A stretch of 64,000 bases of DNA from Couchioplanes caeruleus (GCF_003751945.1 NZ_RJKL01000001.1:2480001-2544000), one strand, 5' to 3'; shown: positions 42,902 to 52,794, counted from the first letter of the stretch. Made by a program: numbers and translations. Notes: generated by a model not told the origin, from the sequence alone.

Positions 42902-43264
42902 CTGACCTCGGTGTGTCGGTCGGGCCATCACATCGCTGAGCCGATGGGCTGCCCGGTTACGCCGGACACACTCGTGAGGTGCGCGAGCCGGCTCGCGGTC
43001 GGCGGCAGGCCGCTTCGTTTCGGTCGTATCACACCTTCTCGCCACGGCGAGTCACCCTCCCTGTTCGGTGGGTTGCGAGAGGCGGTGGAACGGACCGGAT
43101 TCTGGCCTTTCCGCCGGGTTGACGACGCCGTTCGGTGTGTACTTTCCGCCACGCACCGACCTCGCCGGGAGCAGCGAGGAATCTGTATCGTGGGGCGCGG
43201 CCCGAGCCCCCCGTCGAGCCGTCATGATCCGGTTGTGGCGACACCCGAGTAGATAGGTCCGCTG

Positions 43265-44806
43265 GTGCTCAGTTCGGGAAGTCTCCTGGACAATCGCTAC
43301 CGGTTGGACGAGCGCATCGCCACCGGTGGAATGGGTGACGTGTGGCGGGGCACCGATGTGGTGCTCGGCCGGACGATCGCCGTCAAGGTGCTGCGCCCCG
43401 CCATGCTCACCGATCCGGAGTTCGCCGCCCGCTTCTACGGCGAGGCGCGGATGATGGCCGCGTTCCGGCACCCCGGCGTCGTCGAGGTGTACGACTACAG
43501 CGCCGGTGACGCCGACGACGAGAACCGGTGCGCCTACCTGGTCATGGCCTTCGTCGACGGGGAGCCGCTCTCTGCCCGGCTCAAGCAGCAGAGCCGGCTC
43601 GGTGTCGCCGAGACCATGTCGATCGTGGCCCAGGCCGCCGACGCCCTGCACGCCGCCCACGAGAACGGCACCGTCCACCGTGACGTGAAGCCCGGCAACC
43701 TCATCGTCAAGCCGAACGGCGCGGTGATCCTCGTCGACTTCGGCGTGGCCCGCTCCGCCGCCGTGACCAGCGTGACCGGCCTCAACGCCATCGTCGGCAC
43801 CGCCCTCTACATGGCGCCCGAGCAGGTGGCGAAGGGCAACGTCACCGCTGCGACGGACATCTACGCCCTCGGCGCGGTGGCGTACCACTGCATCGCCGGT
43901 TTTCCGCCGTTCGACGGCGACAACGCCCTGCAGGTGGCGCTGCATCACCTGGAGGACGATCCCGAGCCGCTGCCCGAAAGCCTCGCGCCGCAGCCGGTCC
44001 GCGACCTGATCGCCAAGGCGATGGCCAAGACGCCGGCGGCGCGGTTCGCCAGCGCCGCCGAGTTCGCCGAGGCCGCGCTGGCCGCCGCGGGGAGTCTGGA
44101 CTGGCAGGCGCAGACCGGCACGAGCCTGACCCGTACGGCACTAGTGCGGCCCGCCGTGACCGGCGCCGCGCTGAGCGGTCCCGCCGTGCCCGGCGCCCGC
44201 ACGGACGGGCAGTCCCTCACCGGCACCGCGCTGACGCGTCCGATAAGCCCGGCCGCCGCCGGCCGCACCATGCCGGTGCAGCGCAACCTGCTGGAGGCGG
44301 CGCCGGCTGCCGCACCGGCACCGCGGCGGCAGTCGAAGAGCCAGCTCGCCGTGCTGTTCACCGTGATCGTCCTGTTCCTGCTGGCCGGCGGCCTGGGCAC
44401 GGCCATCTGGCTCTCCGAGACGGGCGAGAACAAGCGGAAGGGTCCCGCGCCCGCCGTGGCACCCGGCGATTCGCCACCGGCCGACGAGACCGACGAACCG
44501 CTCTCGCCGACGGAGGACGAGCCCACCGTCGCCCCGCCGCAGCAGGGCGGGACGCAGCCGCAGACCAACGTGCCGACCAAGAGCACCCGGCCCACGGCCA
44601 AGCCGACCGCTACCCGCCCGCCGACGACCGTCCCGACGACGTCGACCACGAAACCGCCCGTCACCGATCCGACGGAGCCCTCGGAACCGCCGGTGGACCC
44701 CGAGCCCACCACGACCGACGACACCGGCGGCGGCTCGGGCGACGGCTCGGGCGGCGACGCCGGCGGCGACGCCGGCGCCGGTGGGGCAAACCCGGCCTCG
44801 AACTGA
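43265..44806 (+). CDS. Transmembrane Ser/Thr protein kinase without PASTA domains
   Basis: A 513-aa PknB/PknA-like kinase. Residues about 11-280 form the kinase domain with the Gly-loop 'IATGGMGDVWRGTD', K41, catalytic D139 ('VHRDVKPGNL') and D157 ('VDFGVARS'), and 'GTALYMAPEQ'. A transmembrane helix is at about 361-382. The extracellular part is a Thr/Pro-rich tail ('TKSTRPTAKPTATRPP') ending in a Gly/Ser/Asp tract, with no PASTA repeats, so ligand sensing is unclear. The GTG at 43265 has no strong site. It sits alone, but the next gene is also a repetitive membrane protein. Confidence 0.9.
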   Translation: MLSSGSLLDNRYRLDERIATGGMGDVWRGTDVVLGRTIAVKVLRPAMLTDPEFAARFYGEARMMAAFRHPGVVEVYDYSAGDADDENRCAYLVMAFVDGEPLSARLKQQSRLGVAETMSIVAQAADALHAAHENGTVHRDVKPGNLIVKPNGAVILVDFGVARSAAVTSVTGLNAIVGTALYMAPEQVAKGNVTAATDIYALGAVAYHCIAGFPPFDGDNALQVALHHLEDDPEPLPESLAPQPVRDLIAKAMAKTPAARFASAAEFAEAALAAAGSLDWQAQTGTSLTRTALVRPAVTGAALSGPAVPGARTDGQSLTGTALTRPISPAAAGRTMPVQRNLLEAAPAAAPAPRRQSKSQLAVLFTVIVLFLLAGGLGTAIWLSETGENKRKGPAPAVAPGDSPPADETDEPLSPTEDEPTVAPPQQGGTQPQTNVPTKSTRPTAKPTATRPPTTVPTTSTTKPPVTDPTEPSEPPVDPEPTTTDDTGGGSGDGSGGDAGGDAGAGGANPASN

Positions 44807-44878
44807 GCCTCCGCGCTCGACCTGAACGCCCACGCTCAAGCTCAACCCCCACGCTCGGACTGAACCCCCACGCTCTCA
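44803..44878. repeat. Four tandem 19-bp units overlapping the kinase stop
   Basis: CTGAACCCCCACGCTCTCA and three relatives, one spanning the TGA stop. Within the 484-bp gap 44807-45290 nothing else beyond scattered GC-rich sequence was found. Confidence 0.7.
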
Positions 44879-45290
44879 CCGAGCCCCTGCGACAGAAGCG
44901 GCCGCAACCTACCGGCTCCCGTCGGTGCCGGGCACCGGCTCCGGCGGCGACAGGTAGCGATTGATCCTCCGCGCCGAGGGTCCGCCGCCAAGGGCGGAAG
45001 GCGGGAAGGGATCGACGAACGCCTCGGCCGGGGGCGGCGCGGGGGCCACGCGCGCCGATGGACGCCACGTGTTCGACAGGGCCTCTACCTGCGGATTTGC
45101 TTCGGCGAGGCCGTGTCACCGCAGTTTCGGTGTCGGGCTTCGGCTATCCGACCCGGCCCTGGGCGCCCGGGTCCGGTGCGTTCCGGCCCGGTGGGCGGCC
45201 TCCGCCAAGTACTCAAGTCGGGATTGTGGCAGCCGATGGAGGGGACCTGGCACGCGCTGCACCCGAGCTGCTACCGGAGAGGCCCCCTGG

Positions 45291-46565
45291 ATGACGACGC
45301 AGACCCCGTACGGCCCCGCGAGCGCGGAAAACCCGCAGCTCGCCTGGGGTCATGCGCAGTATCCGCCGGCCGAATACCAGCACATGGAGTACCCGCAGCA
45401 GGCCGCGCCGGCATACCCGTCCCAGGACTCACCGGCATACCCGCAGCCGAGCGCCCCAGCCTCCGCCGAGCAGGGTGCACCGGCCTACTCGCAGCAGGCC
45501 GCCGCGGGCTATCCGCAGCAGGCCACGCCGGGCTACTCGCAGCACGCCACGCCGGGATACCAGCAAGCCACGCCGGGCTATCAGCACGCCGCGCCGGCAT
45601 ACGCGCAGCAGGCCACGCCGAGCTATCAGCACGCCGCGCCGGCATACCCGCGGATCGATGCGGCGGGTTACCCGCAGCAGGCCACGCCGGCATACCCGCA
45701 GCCGGGCGCGCCGCTCTACCCGCAGGAGGGTGCGACGGGCTACCCGGAGCCTGTCGCATACGCCGAGCCGACCGTGCCCGGCGAGATGGAGCCCGCCTAT
45801 CCGGTCGCGGACTGGTATCAGGAGCAGCAGGAGGCCACCGGCGTCAGCGCTCCGGACACGACGGGCTTTCCCGGCATTCAGCACCCCGGTGAGAGCGCCT
45901 ACTCCGACGTCGCGCACGAGGTGGAGCGCGCGCCGCAGCAGCAGGCCGCCTATCCGCCGAGCGCCTACCCGACCGCTCCCCCGTGGGCCGCGCCGAACGC
46001 CGCGCCGCCCGCCGCGCCGGTCGCGGGCGAGGAGGCCGATGCGCTGGTAGTCACCCCGTACGGTGTGGTGCCGCAGGTCGGTGGCCTGCTGGTGCCGTAT
46101 CCGGAGGAGATGCGGAATGCGCCGCGGGCGCAGGCGCCGGCGGTCTGGCCGGTGGCCGCCTTCACGTTCTTCTTCTGGGTGCTCGGTGCGATCTCGGCGG
46201 CCCGCCGGTCGGATCACGCCCGGCGGGGACGCAACAGTGTGGCGCCCTACTGGGTCACCTATGGGATCGTGCTGGCCGTCAGCGCCTTCTTCTGGGGGGT
46301 GATGGGCCTGGCCGTCGGTAAGCCCTTGCTCGAGAGCATGCGGGAGAGTGCGACGGTCGCGGCGCTCGAGGAGAACGTGCTGCACGACGGGCAGCTCGAG
46401 AAGGCGAACATCAGTGCGAGCTCGGCCGACTGCCGGGCCGCGGGCGACTGGACCGGCGGCCGGCGCGACTTCCTGTGCGAGTTGAAGCTCAGCGACGGGC
46501 GCACCGGCCGGGTACTGGTCAACGCCGACGAGCAGGGGAGCTGGAGGCCGCTCGAGGACAAGTGA
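45291..46565 (+). CDS. Tyr/Pro/Gln-rich membrane protein with a C-terminal domain
   Basis: A 424-aa protein. Residues about 30-160 are low-complexity 'PAYPQQATPGYQ' units repeated many times, with an acidic/Pro region to about 240. Two membrane helices follow ('VWPVAAFTFFFWVLGAISAA' and 'YGIVLAVSAFFWGVMGLAVG', about 285-340). The last ~65 residues ('SADCRAAGDWTGGRRDFLCE') form a small extracytoplasmic domain with two Cys, possibly disulfide-linked. A GGAGAGG site precedes the ATG. Unknown function; Tyr/Pro/Gln repeats of this kind often act as sticky interaction regions. Confidence 0.7.
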   Translation: MTTQTPYGPASAENPQLAWGHAQYPPAEYQHMEYPQQAAPAYPSQDSPAYPQPSAPASAEQGAPAYSQQAAAGYPQQATPGYSQHATPGYQQATPGYQHAAPAYAQQATPSYQHAAPAYPRIDAAGYPQQATPAYPQPGAPLYPQEGATGYPEPVAYAEPTVPGEMEPAYPVADWYQEQQEATGVSAPDTTGFPGIQHPGESAYSDVAHEVERAPQQQAAYPPSAYPTAPPWAAPNAAPPAAPVAGEEADALVVTPYGVVPQVGGLLVPYPEEMRNAPRAQAPAVWPVAAFTFFFWVLGAISAARRSDHARRGRNSVAPYWVTYGIVLAVSAFFWGVMGLAVGKPLLESMRESATVAALEENVLHDGQLEKANISASSADCRAAGDWTGGRRDFLCELKLSDGRTGRVLVNADEQGSWRPLEDK

Positions 46566-46576
46566 CCGCGGACTTG

Positions 46577-46612
46577 TCGTGGCGCACCCTGGGGGGCCGG
46601 GGTGCGCCACGA
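46577..46612. terminator. Hairpin between convergent genes
   Basis: TCGTGGCGCACCC and GGGTGCGCCACGA form a perfect 13-bp stem with a 10-base loop, followed by CTCATGTTTT. Confidence 0.8.
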
Positions 46613-46632
46613 CTCATGTTTTCCGGCGAATG

Positions 46633-48420
46633 TCAGAAGACCGGGACTCCCTCGCGGACCAGGCGCCAGTTCGGCGTGAAGAAGTCCGCCGGGTTGATCT
46701 CGCCCTTGGCCTGGGCCCAGTCGATGAGGAGCTGGCGGATCTCCTGCTGGGCGTTGTAGACCTGCTCCTTCACGATGCCCGGGAAGTTGCCGCCGCCGCT
46801 GCGCCGGTAGTTGTTCACCGCCACCACGAAGCGGGCGTCCGCCGCCACCGGGGCGCCGGCGATGTCGAGGCGGGTGATGCGCGAGCCGACCGGCTTGCTG
46901 ATGTCGATGTCGTAGTCGACGCCCGAGAACACGTCGTAGTTGTAGTCGGGCACCGCCGGGTCGTTGATCGTCGCCGGGTCCGGGGTTCCGCCGACCGGCA
47001 GCGTCACGAAGTACCGGGCCGAGAACTCCAGGTACGTCCGCAGCTCCGCGCCCGTGAGCACGACCGCTTCGAGCGTGTTGTCGTAGATGTACAGCCCGGC
47101 CACGTCCTTGATCTTGACGTCGCCCTTCGGGAAGACCGCCGTGCGGCTGAACGGCGCCGTGATCGACAGCACCGGCAGCGACGCGTGCGGGGTGCCGGCC
47201 AGCGCCGCGGTCACCGTGTCCGTCTGCACCTTGTTGATGTAGTCGAGGATCGCCGTGTCCTTGTGCCGCGACTCGGCGGCGGACAGCTCCTCGGTGGACG
47301 TCGCGACGACCTGGTTGACGTACGCGACGGTCTTGTTGTGCTGTGACCGCACCGCCGCGAGCACCTTCGGGTCCTCGGCGATGGTGTTGGTGTTGAGCGA
47401 CTCCGCCTTCTTCTCCGTGATGGTCCACCGGCCGCGCTCGCGGACCAGCGTGAAGTCCATCCGGGTGAGCCGCTGGCCCCACTTCGACGGCTCGGCGAGC
47501 AGCACCTGCGCGCCCGTCTGCGTGTTCGTCACGAAGCGCTGCGCGACTTCGCGGTGCGCGTGGCCGAAGAGGATCGCGTCGATGCCCGGGACCTGCTCGG
47601 CGATCAGCGCGCTCGGGTTCTCGATCGGCAGCTCGGGACCGTAGCTGCTGGTGCCGCTGTCGCCGCCGTGCGCGGAGATCAGCACGAGGTCGGCGCCGCG
47701 GGCACGCATGACCGGCACCCACGTGGCCGCCGTCTCGATCATGTCCTTGAAGACGAGCTTGCCCTCCACGTTGGCCTTGTCCCAGATGGCCACGCCCGGG
47801 TTGGTGAGACCCAGGATGCCCACGCGCAGGGTCGGCGCGCCCGGGCCCGGGCAGACCTTCTTGATCACGTACGGGGTGAAGGCAGGCCGCCCGGTCTTCG
47901 CGTCGACGGCGTTGGCCGCGAGCGCCGGGAAGCCGAGCTGGCGGATCCACAGGTGGAGCAGGGGCAGGCCGTAGTTGAACTCGTGGTTGCCCAGCGTGAC
48001 GGCGTCGTAATGCAGGACGTTCATCGCCCGCGCCATCGGGTGCCGCTCGCCGGTCTCGGTGATCGGCTCCTGCTTCGCGTAGTACGTGGCCAGCGGCGTG
48101 CCCTGGATCGTGTCGCCGGCGTCGAGCACCAGCGTCGCCTTGCCCCGCCGCTCGGCGCGGATCCGGTTGACCAGCGCGGCCAGCTTGGCGACGCCGACGT
48201 CGTTGTGCGCGCTGTCGTCGTACTCGAGATCCTTGTAGTAGTCCCAGTTGTAGACGTTGCCGTGGGTGTCGGACGTGCCGAGCACCGTCAGGTCGTATGT
48301 CTTGGCGCGGGGGCCGCCGGTGTGTGCGTCGGCGGCGCCGGAGGCGACGACGGGTGCGGCCGCACCGACGGCGGCAGCGGCGAGCACGCTGCGCCGCGAG
48401 ACGCCTGCGGGAAGGGTCAT
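46633..48420 (-). CDS. Tat-exported 5'-nucleotidase / cyclic-phosphodiesterase
   Basis: A 595-aa protein starting MTLPAGVSRRSVLAAAAVGA, a Tat signal with SRRSVL. Residues about 40-285 are a metallophosphatase ('LGTSDTHGNVYNWDY', 'LDAGDTIQGTPL', 'TLGNHEFNYGLP', 'ISAHGGD', 'LFGHAHREVAQ'), and about 330-560 the C-terminal 5_nucleotid domain ('VAVNNYRRSGGGNFPG'). It hydrolyses extracellular nucleotides to salvage nucleosides. The start at 48420 is preferred since the Tat motif begins there. Confidence 0.92.
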   Translation of the reverse strand: MTLPAGVSRRSVLAAAAVGAAAPVVASGAADAHTGGPRAKTYDLTVLGTSDTHGNVYNWDYYKDLEYDDSAHNDVGVAKLAALVNRIRAERRGKATLVLDAGDTIQGTPLATYYAKQEPITETGERHPMARAMNVLHYDAVTLGNHEFNYGLPLLHLWIRQLGFPALAANAVDAKTGRPAFTPYVIKKVCPGPGAPTLRVGILGLTNPGVAIWDKANVEGKLVFKDMIETAATWVPVMRARGADLVLISAHGGDSGTSSYGPELPIENPSALIAEQVPGIDAILFGHAHREVAQRFVTNTQTGAQVLLAEPSKWGQRLTRMDFTLVRERGRWTITEKKAESLNTNTIAEDPKVLAAVRSQHNKTVAYVNQVVATSTEELSAAESRHKDTAILDYINKVQTDTVTAALAGTPHASLPVLSITAPFSRTAVFPKGDVKIKDVAGLYIYDNTLEAVVLTGAELRTYLEFSARYFVTLPVGGTPDPATINDPAVPDYNYDVFSGVDYDIDISKPVGSRITRLDIAGAPVAADARFVVAVNNYRRSGGGNFPGIVKEQVYNAQQEIRQLLIDWAQAKGEINPADFFTPNWRLVREGVPVF

Positions 48421-48507
48421 GACGAGCCTTTCGGAGAAATTTCCGGGCGCCTCGTGGGCGCCCACCGACGCACCATAACCGTCGATGCCCGACGACCAGC
48501 AGGGACG

Positions 48508-51500
48508 TCACTGCGTGCCGAGCGCCAACAGACCTCGGTCCAGGCCGACGATCAGGACATCTCCGACGTACGCGCACGCCAGAGCGCGGTGGTGCACCGG
48601 GATGATGCGCAGCAGCCGGCCCGTCCCGGCGTCCCAGATCCGCACGGTGCGGTCGAGGCTGGCCGAGGCCAGGGCGGCACGGCCCGCGAACCGCATCGGG
48701 CAGACCCCGGTGACCGCGGCCGTGTGCCCGGTCAGCACTCCGCGGGGAGTGAGGCCGGTCAGGTCCCAGAGCCGGACGGTCCGGTCGGCGCCCGCGGACA
48801 CCAGGATCTCCCGGCCGGCGAGCGGGAAGCAGGCCAGGGCGTTGACCGCGTCGTGGTGCCCCTGCCGCTCGGTGAGCAGTTCCCCCGCCGGATCCCAGAG
48901 CCGCAGCATGCCGTTCTTGTCCGCCGAGACGAGCAGGTCGTGGGCGGCGGCGAGCGCGGTGACCCAGGTAGCGTGCCCGAGCAGCGGCCGGACGACGTCG
49001 CGGTGCAGGTCCCAGACCCGGACGATGAGGTCGTCGGCGCCCGACGCCAGCAGCGCGCCGACGCCGCGGACCGCGTTGACCCGCTCGTGATGTCCCTTCA
49101 ACTCCCGGTAGAGCTGGCCGTGGTCGACGTCCCAGATCCGGACGGCGCGGTCCTCGCTGGACACTGCGATGAGGCGGCGCTCGTCGTCGGCCACGGCGGT
49201 CACATCCGTGACCGTCGTCCCGTACGCGACGAGGGCGAGCCGCTCCTCTCCGGTCGACGGCTCCCACAACCGGACCGTGCCGTCGCCGCCGGTGGAGGCG
49301 ACCAGGGTGCCGTCCGCCGCCGGGATCGCGGCCAGCGCGCCGACCGCGCCGAGCCGGCCGCCGTCCATCACCGTCTCGGCCCGGCCGGTGGCCGGGTCCC
49401 AGAGCCGGACGGTGCCGTCGTCCCCGGCCGTGGCCAGCAGGTTGCGGTCGCCGACCGGCAGCTCGCAGATGGCGCGGATCCAGCTCGCGTACCCCTCGAT
49501 GGGCTGCCGCGACCGGCCGGTGTGCATGTCCCAGAGGCGGATCGTGCCGTCCTCGTCGGTGGCCGCGAGCAGCAGGGCGTCGTCCGCCTCCAGGGTGCAC
49601 AGGTCGGTGAGCGGGCCGGCCTGGGTGTCGAACACGGCGACCGCCTCGGTCCAGCGCGCGTCCCAGAACCTGACGGTGCCGTCGTAGCCGGCGGAGGCCA
49701 CCATGTCGCGGACCGGGTACAAAGTGGTCACCCAGCCCGTGTGCCCGGCGAACGTCGCGATCTGAGCGCCGGTCGCCGGATCCCAGAGCCGCACCGTGCC
49801 GTCGAACCCGGCGGAGGCCACGAACCGGCCGGCCCGGCAGACCGCGGTGACCCAGCCGGTGTGTCCCTCCAGCGTACGGATCAGGTCGCCGGTGGCCGGA
49901 TCCCAGAGCCGGACCGTACGGTCGTCGCTGCCGGAGACGAGCAGCTCGTGGCCGTCCGGCAGCACGACCGTGCAGAGGTTGCGCACCCAGTCGCGGTGGC
50001 CGGTGAGCGTACGGACGAGCCGGCAGCCCCGGGGATCCCACAGCTTGATCGTCCGGTCATGGCTGGCCGTGGCCAGCAGGTGCACGTCGCCCACCCGGAC
50101 CGCGGCGAGTCCCCGGACGCAGTCGTCGTGGCAGTCGATGACGTGCTCGGTCTGGCTGGTCAGCGGGTCCCAGAGCCGCACCGTGCCGTCGTCGGCGGCG
50201 GAGGCGAGCATGCTGCGTCCGTCCACCGCGAGGGCGGCGACGTCGTAGACGGCCTCCGAGTGTCCCTCCAGGACCGTGCGCTCGAGGCGCCTCGGCGTGC
50301 GCGCCCAGCGGGCCGCGTAGGGGGCTCCGGGCACCGGTCGCAGCCCACCGGGCAGCGCGTCGATCTTCTCCACCACGGAGAACAGCGCGGCCCGCTCCAG
50401 CGCGGGGGCCCGCAGGGCTTGCGGCGTGCGCTGCAACAGTTGCGCGCGGGCGGCGCCGAGCTCCGTGCGGGCGGCATCGGCGGCGGGCAACAGCCGGTCG
50501 AGATGGGCGTGCAGCACGTAGCCGTCGTCGGCGAGCAGGTCGTCGACCAGGCCGGTACGGGCCGCGTGCCGCGGAAGCGCCCGGAGGAGGTATTCCGGCG
50601 CGGCGGCCCAGCCCGCGGTCCTCGCGTACCGCAGCCAGGCCGCGACGATCCGGCTCTCCTCCCGCTCCTTCCCGTCGGCGAGCAGTGCCTCGTTGAGCGC
50701 CTGGTGGAAGAGCCGGTAGGTGGGCGCCTCGGCGGTGCCGCTCTCCACCAGGAAGTTCGCGGCGGACGTCCGCGCGAAGAACGTCAGCTCCTCCTCGGTG
50801 GCCCGGCCGCCGAGCGCCGCGGCGGCGACCTGCCAGAGGCTGATGGGCAGCCCGGGCGTCTCGGCGTGGGCGAGGGCGGTCAGCGCCAGCCGGGCCGGCG
50901 CCCCTCCCGCGGCGGGCAGGCCGTCGACATAGCGGTCCAGCGCGTCGGCGACCGTCGCGGAGAAGGTGACCTCGTCGGGGTGGGCCGGGCGGGCGTCGCG
51001 CAGGCCCCGGGCGCGGGCGACCAGGCCGGCGACGAGGAAGTTGCCCTGCGAGAGCACGGCGATCCGGCGGGCCACCGGCTCGGCGAGCCGCTCGTCCGCG
51101 TACGGGTTCCCGGGCCGTTCCGCGCCGGCGAGGGTGGCGAGCGCATAGCCGGCGAGGTCGGACTCGGAGAAGTACTGCGCGGCGTCCAGGTCGACGACCT
51201 CGGCGGCGGGGCCGAACTCCGCCAGCAGGTCGCCGTGGTCGTCGGCCCGCCGGGTGCCGACCACCACCTGGACGCCGAGCGGCGCGAGGTGGCGGGTCAG
51301 CGGCAGGACGACGTCGCGGACGAGCCGGCGCGCCTGGGCCGGCGACACGGCCTCGTCCAGGGCGTCGACGACGAGGTTGAACCGCGCCGGGCGCCGGGTC
51401 AGCCGCTCGCGCAGGGCCGGCATCAGGTCGGCCGGATCCGCCGGCAGGCCGACGGCCGCCGCCCGGGCGATCTCGGCGGCGATCTCCAGCGCGGTCTTGC

Positions 51501-52467
51501 CCTTGGCGTGCACGGCGCAGGAGACCGAGCCGGGCGTCGCCGCCTCGGCGGTGTCGTCGGTCGGCAGCGCCGCCCGGGCGCCGGGATCCGCGGTGGTGAC
51601 GATCCGGCCCAGCACGGCGGACTTCCCGACACCGGGCGATCCGGTCACGACCAGCGGCCGGTCGTGGGCCTCGGGCGCGTCCAGCCAGGACACGATGGTG
51701 CGCAGAGCCGCCGTACGCCCGCGGAAGCGCGAGCCGCGCTCGGTGTGCACGGCGACGCCGCGGGCCCGCGGCAGCCAGTGGCGCCGGGCCTCCTCGTCGT
51801 TCTCCAGCGCCCAGCCCCAGGCCGCGAGGGCCGCATCGTCGGCGTCCCCGGCCTGCCACTGGGCGAGCATCGAGAGCTTCAGCTCCGGTAACTGCTCGTC
51901 GGCGTGGTGCAGGGTGAGCGCATATCCGTCGCCGTCGCCGGCCGCGACGACCAGCCCCACGACGGCGTCGTACTCCTCCGACCACAACGCGCCGCCGCTG
52001 AAGCCGGTGCGCAGGCCGGGGGCGGACTCGCTGGCCAGGTGGATCCGGCCGTAGGTGAGCGGATCGCCGACCACGCCCTCGGCCGAGCCGCCGTGCTCGG
52101 CGCCGTCGGGGAAGCCGAAGGCCCACCAGGAACGGCCGCTGAGCTCGGCGGGCGGCGCGCAGCGCAACCGGGCGGGCCGCACCGACGGCGGCACCGGCTC
52201 GGCGAGCTCGAGGAGGGCGACGTCGACGTTCTTGACGTCCTCGCCGGTGTGGGCGAGCACCGCCACGCGACGTTCGCCGTATCCGACGCCGGGCGCCTTG
52301 GGGAACGCGATCCAGATCTCGCCGAGCACCTCGCCGTCCCGGCGCAGGACGTGCGCGCAGGTCAGCACCTGGTTGCGGTCGATCACCACGCCGGTGCCGA
52401 GCGGGTGGCAGTCGTCCGGGCCCGCGTGGATGGCCACCGTCCAGGTGTCGACGGGCGCCCTGGTCAC
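48508..52467 (-). CDS. Trypsin-like protease + STAND NTPase + 14-repeat WD40 protein
   Basis: A 1319-aa cytoplasmic protein. Residues 1-205 are a trypsin-fold domain with an intact triad: H39 ('LTCAHV'), D82 ('NVDVALLEL') and S157 ('RTGFSGGALW'). Residues 245-600 are a STAND NTPase with Walker A 'GSPGVGKS' (276-283) and Walker B 'NLVVDALDEA' (D368, D371-E372). A helical linker leads to WD40 repeats from 732 to the end; I count 14 'VRLWD'-type units, enough for two seven-blade propellers. Such sensor-switch-protease proteins are typical of conflict systems: the propeller may sense a target and activate the protease. It follows the Trypco1 gene by 12 bp. Confidence 0.9.
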   Translation of the reverse strand: MTRAPVDTWTVAIHAGPDDCHPLGTGVVIDRNQVLTCAHVLRRDGEVLGEIWIAFPKAPGVGYGERRVAVLAHTGEDVKNVDVALLELAEPVPPSVRPARLRCAPPAELSGRSWWAFGFPDGAEHGGSAEGVVGDPLTYGRIHLASESAPGLRTGFSGGALWSEEYDAVVGLVVAAGDGDGYALTLHHADEQLPELKLSMLAQWQAGDADDAALAAWGWALENDEEARRHWLPRARGVAVHTERGSRFRGRTAALRTIVSWLDAPEAHDRPLVVTGSPGVGKSAVLGRIVTTADPGARAALPTDDTAEAATPGSVSCAVHAKGKTALEIAAEIARAAAVGLPADPADLMPALRERLTRRPARFNLVVDALDEAVSPAQARRLVRDVVLPLTRHLAPLGVQVVVGTRRADDHGDLLAEFGPAAEVVDLDAAQYFSESDLAGYALATLAGAERPGNPYADERLAEPVARRIAVLSQGNFLVAGLVARARGLRDARPAHPDEVTFSATVADALDRYVDGLPAAGGAPARLALTALAHAETPGLPISLWQVAAAALGGRATEEELTFFARTSAANFLVESGTAEAPTYRLFHQALNEALLADGKEREESRIVAAWLRYARTAGWAAAPEYLLRALPRHAARTGLVDDLLADDGYVLHAHLDRLLPAADAARTELGAARAQLLQRTPQALRAPALERAALFSVVEKIDALPGGLRPVPGAPYAARWARTPRRLERTVLEGHSEAVYDVAALAVDGRSMLASAADDGTVRLWDPLTSQTEHVIDCHDDCVRGLAAVRVGDVHLLATASHDRTIKLWDPRGCRLVRTLTGHRDWVRNLCTVVLPDGHELLVSGSDDRTVRLWDPATGDLIRTLEGHTGWVTAVCRAGRFVASAGFDGTVRLWDPATGAQIATFAGHTGWVTTLYPVRDMVASAGYDGTVRFWDARWTEAVAVFDTQAGPLTDLCTLEADDALLLAATDEDGTIRLWDMHTGRSRQPIEGYASWIRAICELPVGDRNLLATAGDDGTVRLWDPATGRAETVMDGGRLGAVGALAAIPAADGTLVASTGGDGTVRLWEPSTGEERLALVAYGTTVTDVTAVADDERRLIAVSSEDRAVRIWDVDHGQLYRELKGHHERVNAVRGVGALLASGADDLIVRVWDLHRDVVRPLLGHATWVTALAAAHDLLVSADKNGMLRLWDPAGELLTERQGHHDAVNALACFPLAGREILVSAGADRTVRLWDLTGLTPRGVLTGHTAAVTGVCPMRFAGRAALASASLDRTVRIWDAGTGRLLRIIPVHHRALACAYVGDVLIVGLDRGLLALGTQ

Positions 52468-52479
52468 GACGGGCTCCCG

Positions 52480-52794
52480 TCAGCCCCGGCCGCCGAGGGG
52501 CTCCGGCCGCCAGCTCATGGTGACCTCGAAGTTCGCCTCCGTCGCCGCCTTGGCCACCACCCAGTTGGCCGTGCCGGTCACCTTGATCCCGAACTTGACC
52601 TCGACCGAGTCGGGGGCCATGTCACGGACCTGGTCCAGCAACACCTTGGCCGCCGCCAACGCCGGCCCCACGGACTCCTTGACCGTTCCGGCGATGTCAC
52701 CGGCGCCGGCCGGCCGGAAGCCGGCGACCGGTGCGATCTCGATCTGGGCGACCGTCTCGGCGTCGACGCGATAACGGACGACCTCGGACGACAT
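52480..52794 (-). CDS. Trypco1 (CU044_2847-like) small protein
   Basis: A 104-aa protein with 'YRVDAETVAQIEIAPVAGF', then 'VKESVGPALAAAKVLLDQVR', 'VEVKFGIKVTGTANWVVAKA' and 'EANFEVTMSWRPEPLGG', the pattern of the trypsin-co-occurring domain 1 family found beside trypsin genes in actinobacteria. GGAGG lies nine bases before the ATG at 52794. It precedes the trypsin-STAND-WD40 gene by 12 bp and is surely in one operon. Likely substrate, inhibitor or regulator of the protease; which one is inference. Confidence 0.8.
   Translation of the reverse strand: MSSEVVRYRVDAETVAQIEIAPVAGFRPAGAGDIAGTVKESVGPALAAAKVLLDQVRDMAPDSVEVKFGIKVTGTANWVVAKAATEANFEVTMSWRPEPLGGRG

Noticed and set aside
46259..50041. 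1260-codon minus-strand frame
   Set aside because: Out-of-frame shadow of the WD40 and nucleotidase genes, Arg/Pro-rich.
47554..51891. 1445-codon plus-strand frame
   Set aside because: Arg/Gly/Val-rich antisense shadow of the nucleotidase and WD40 genes with no domain.
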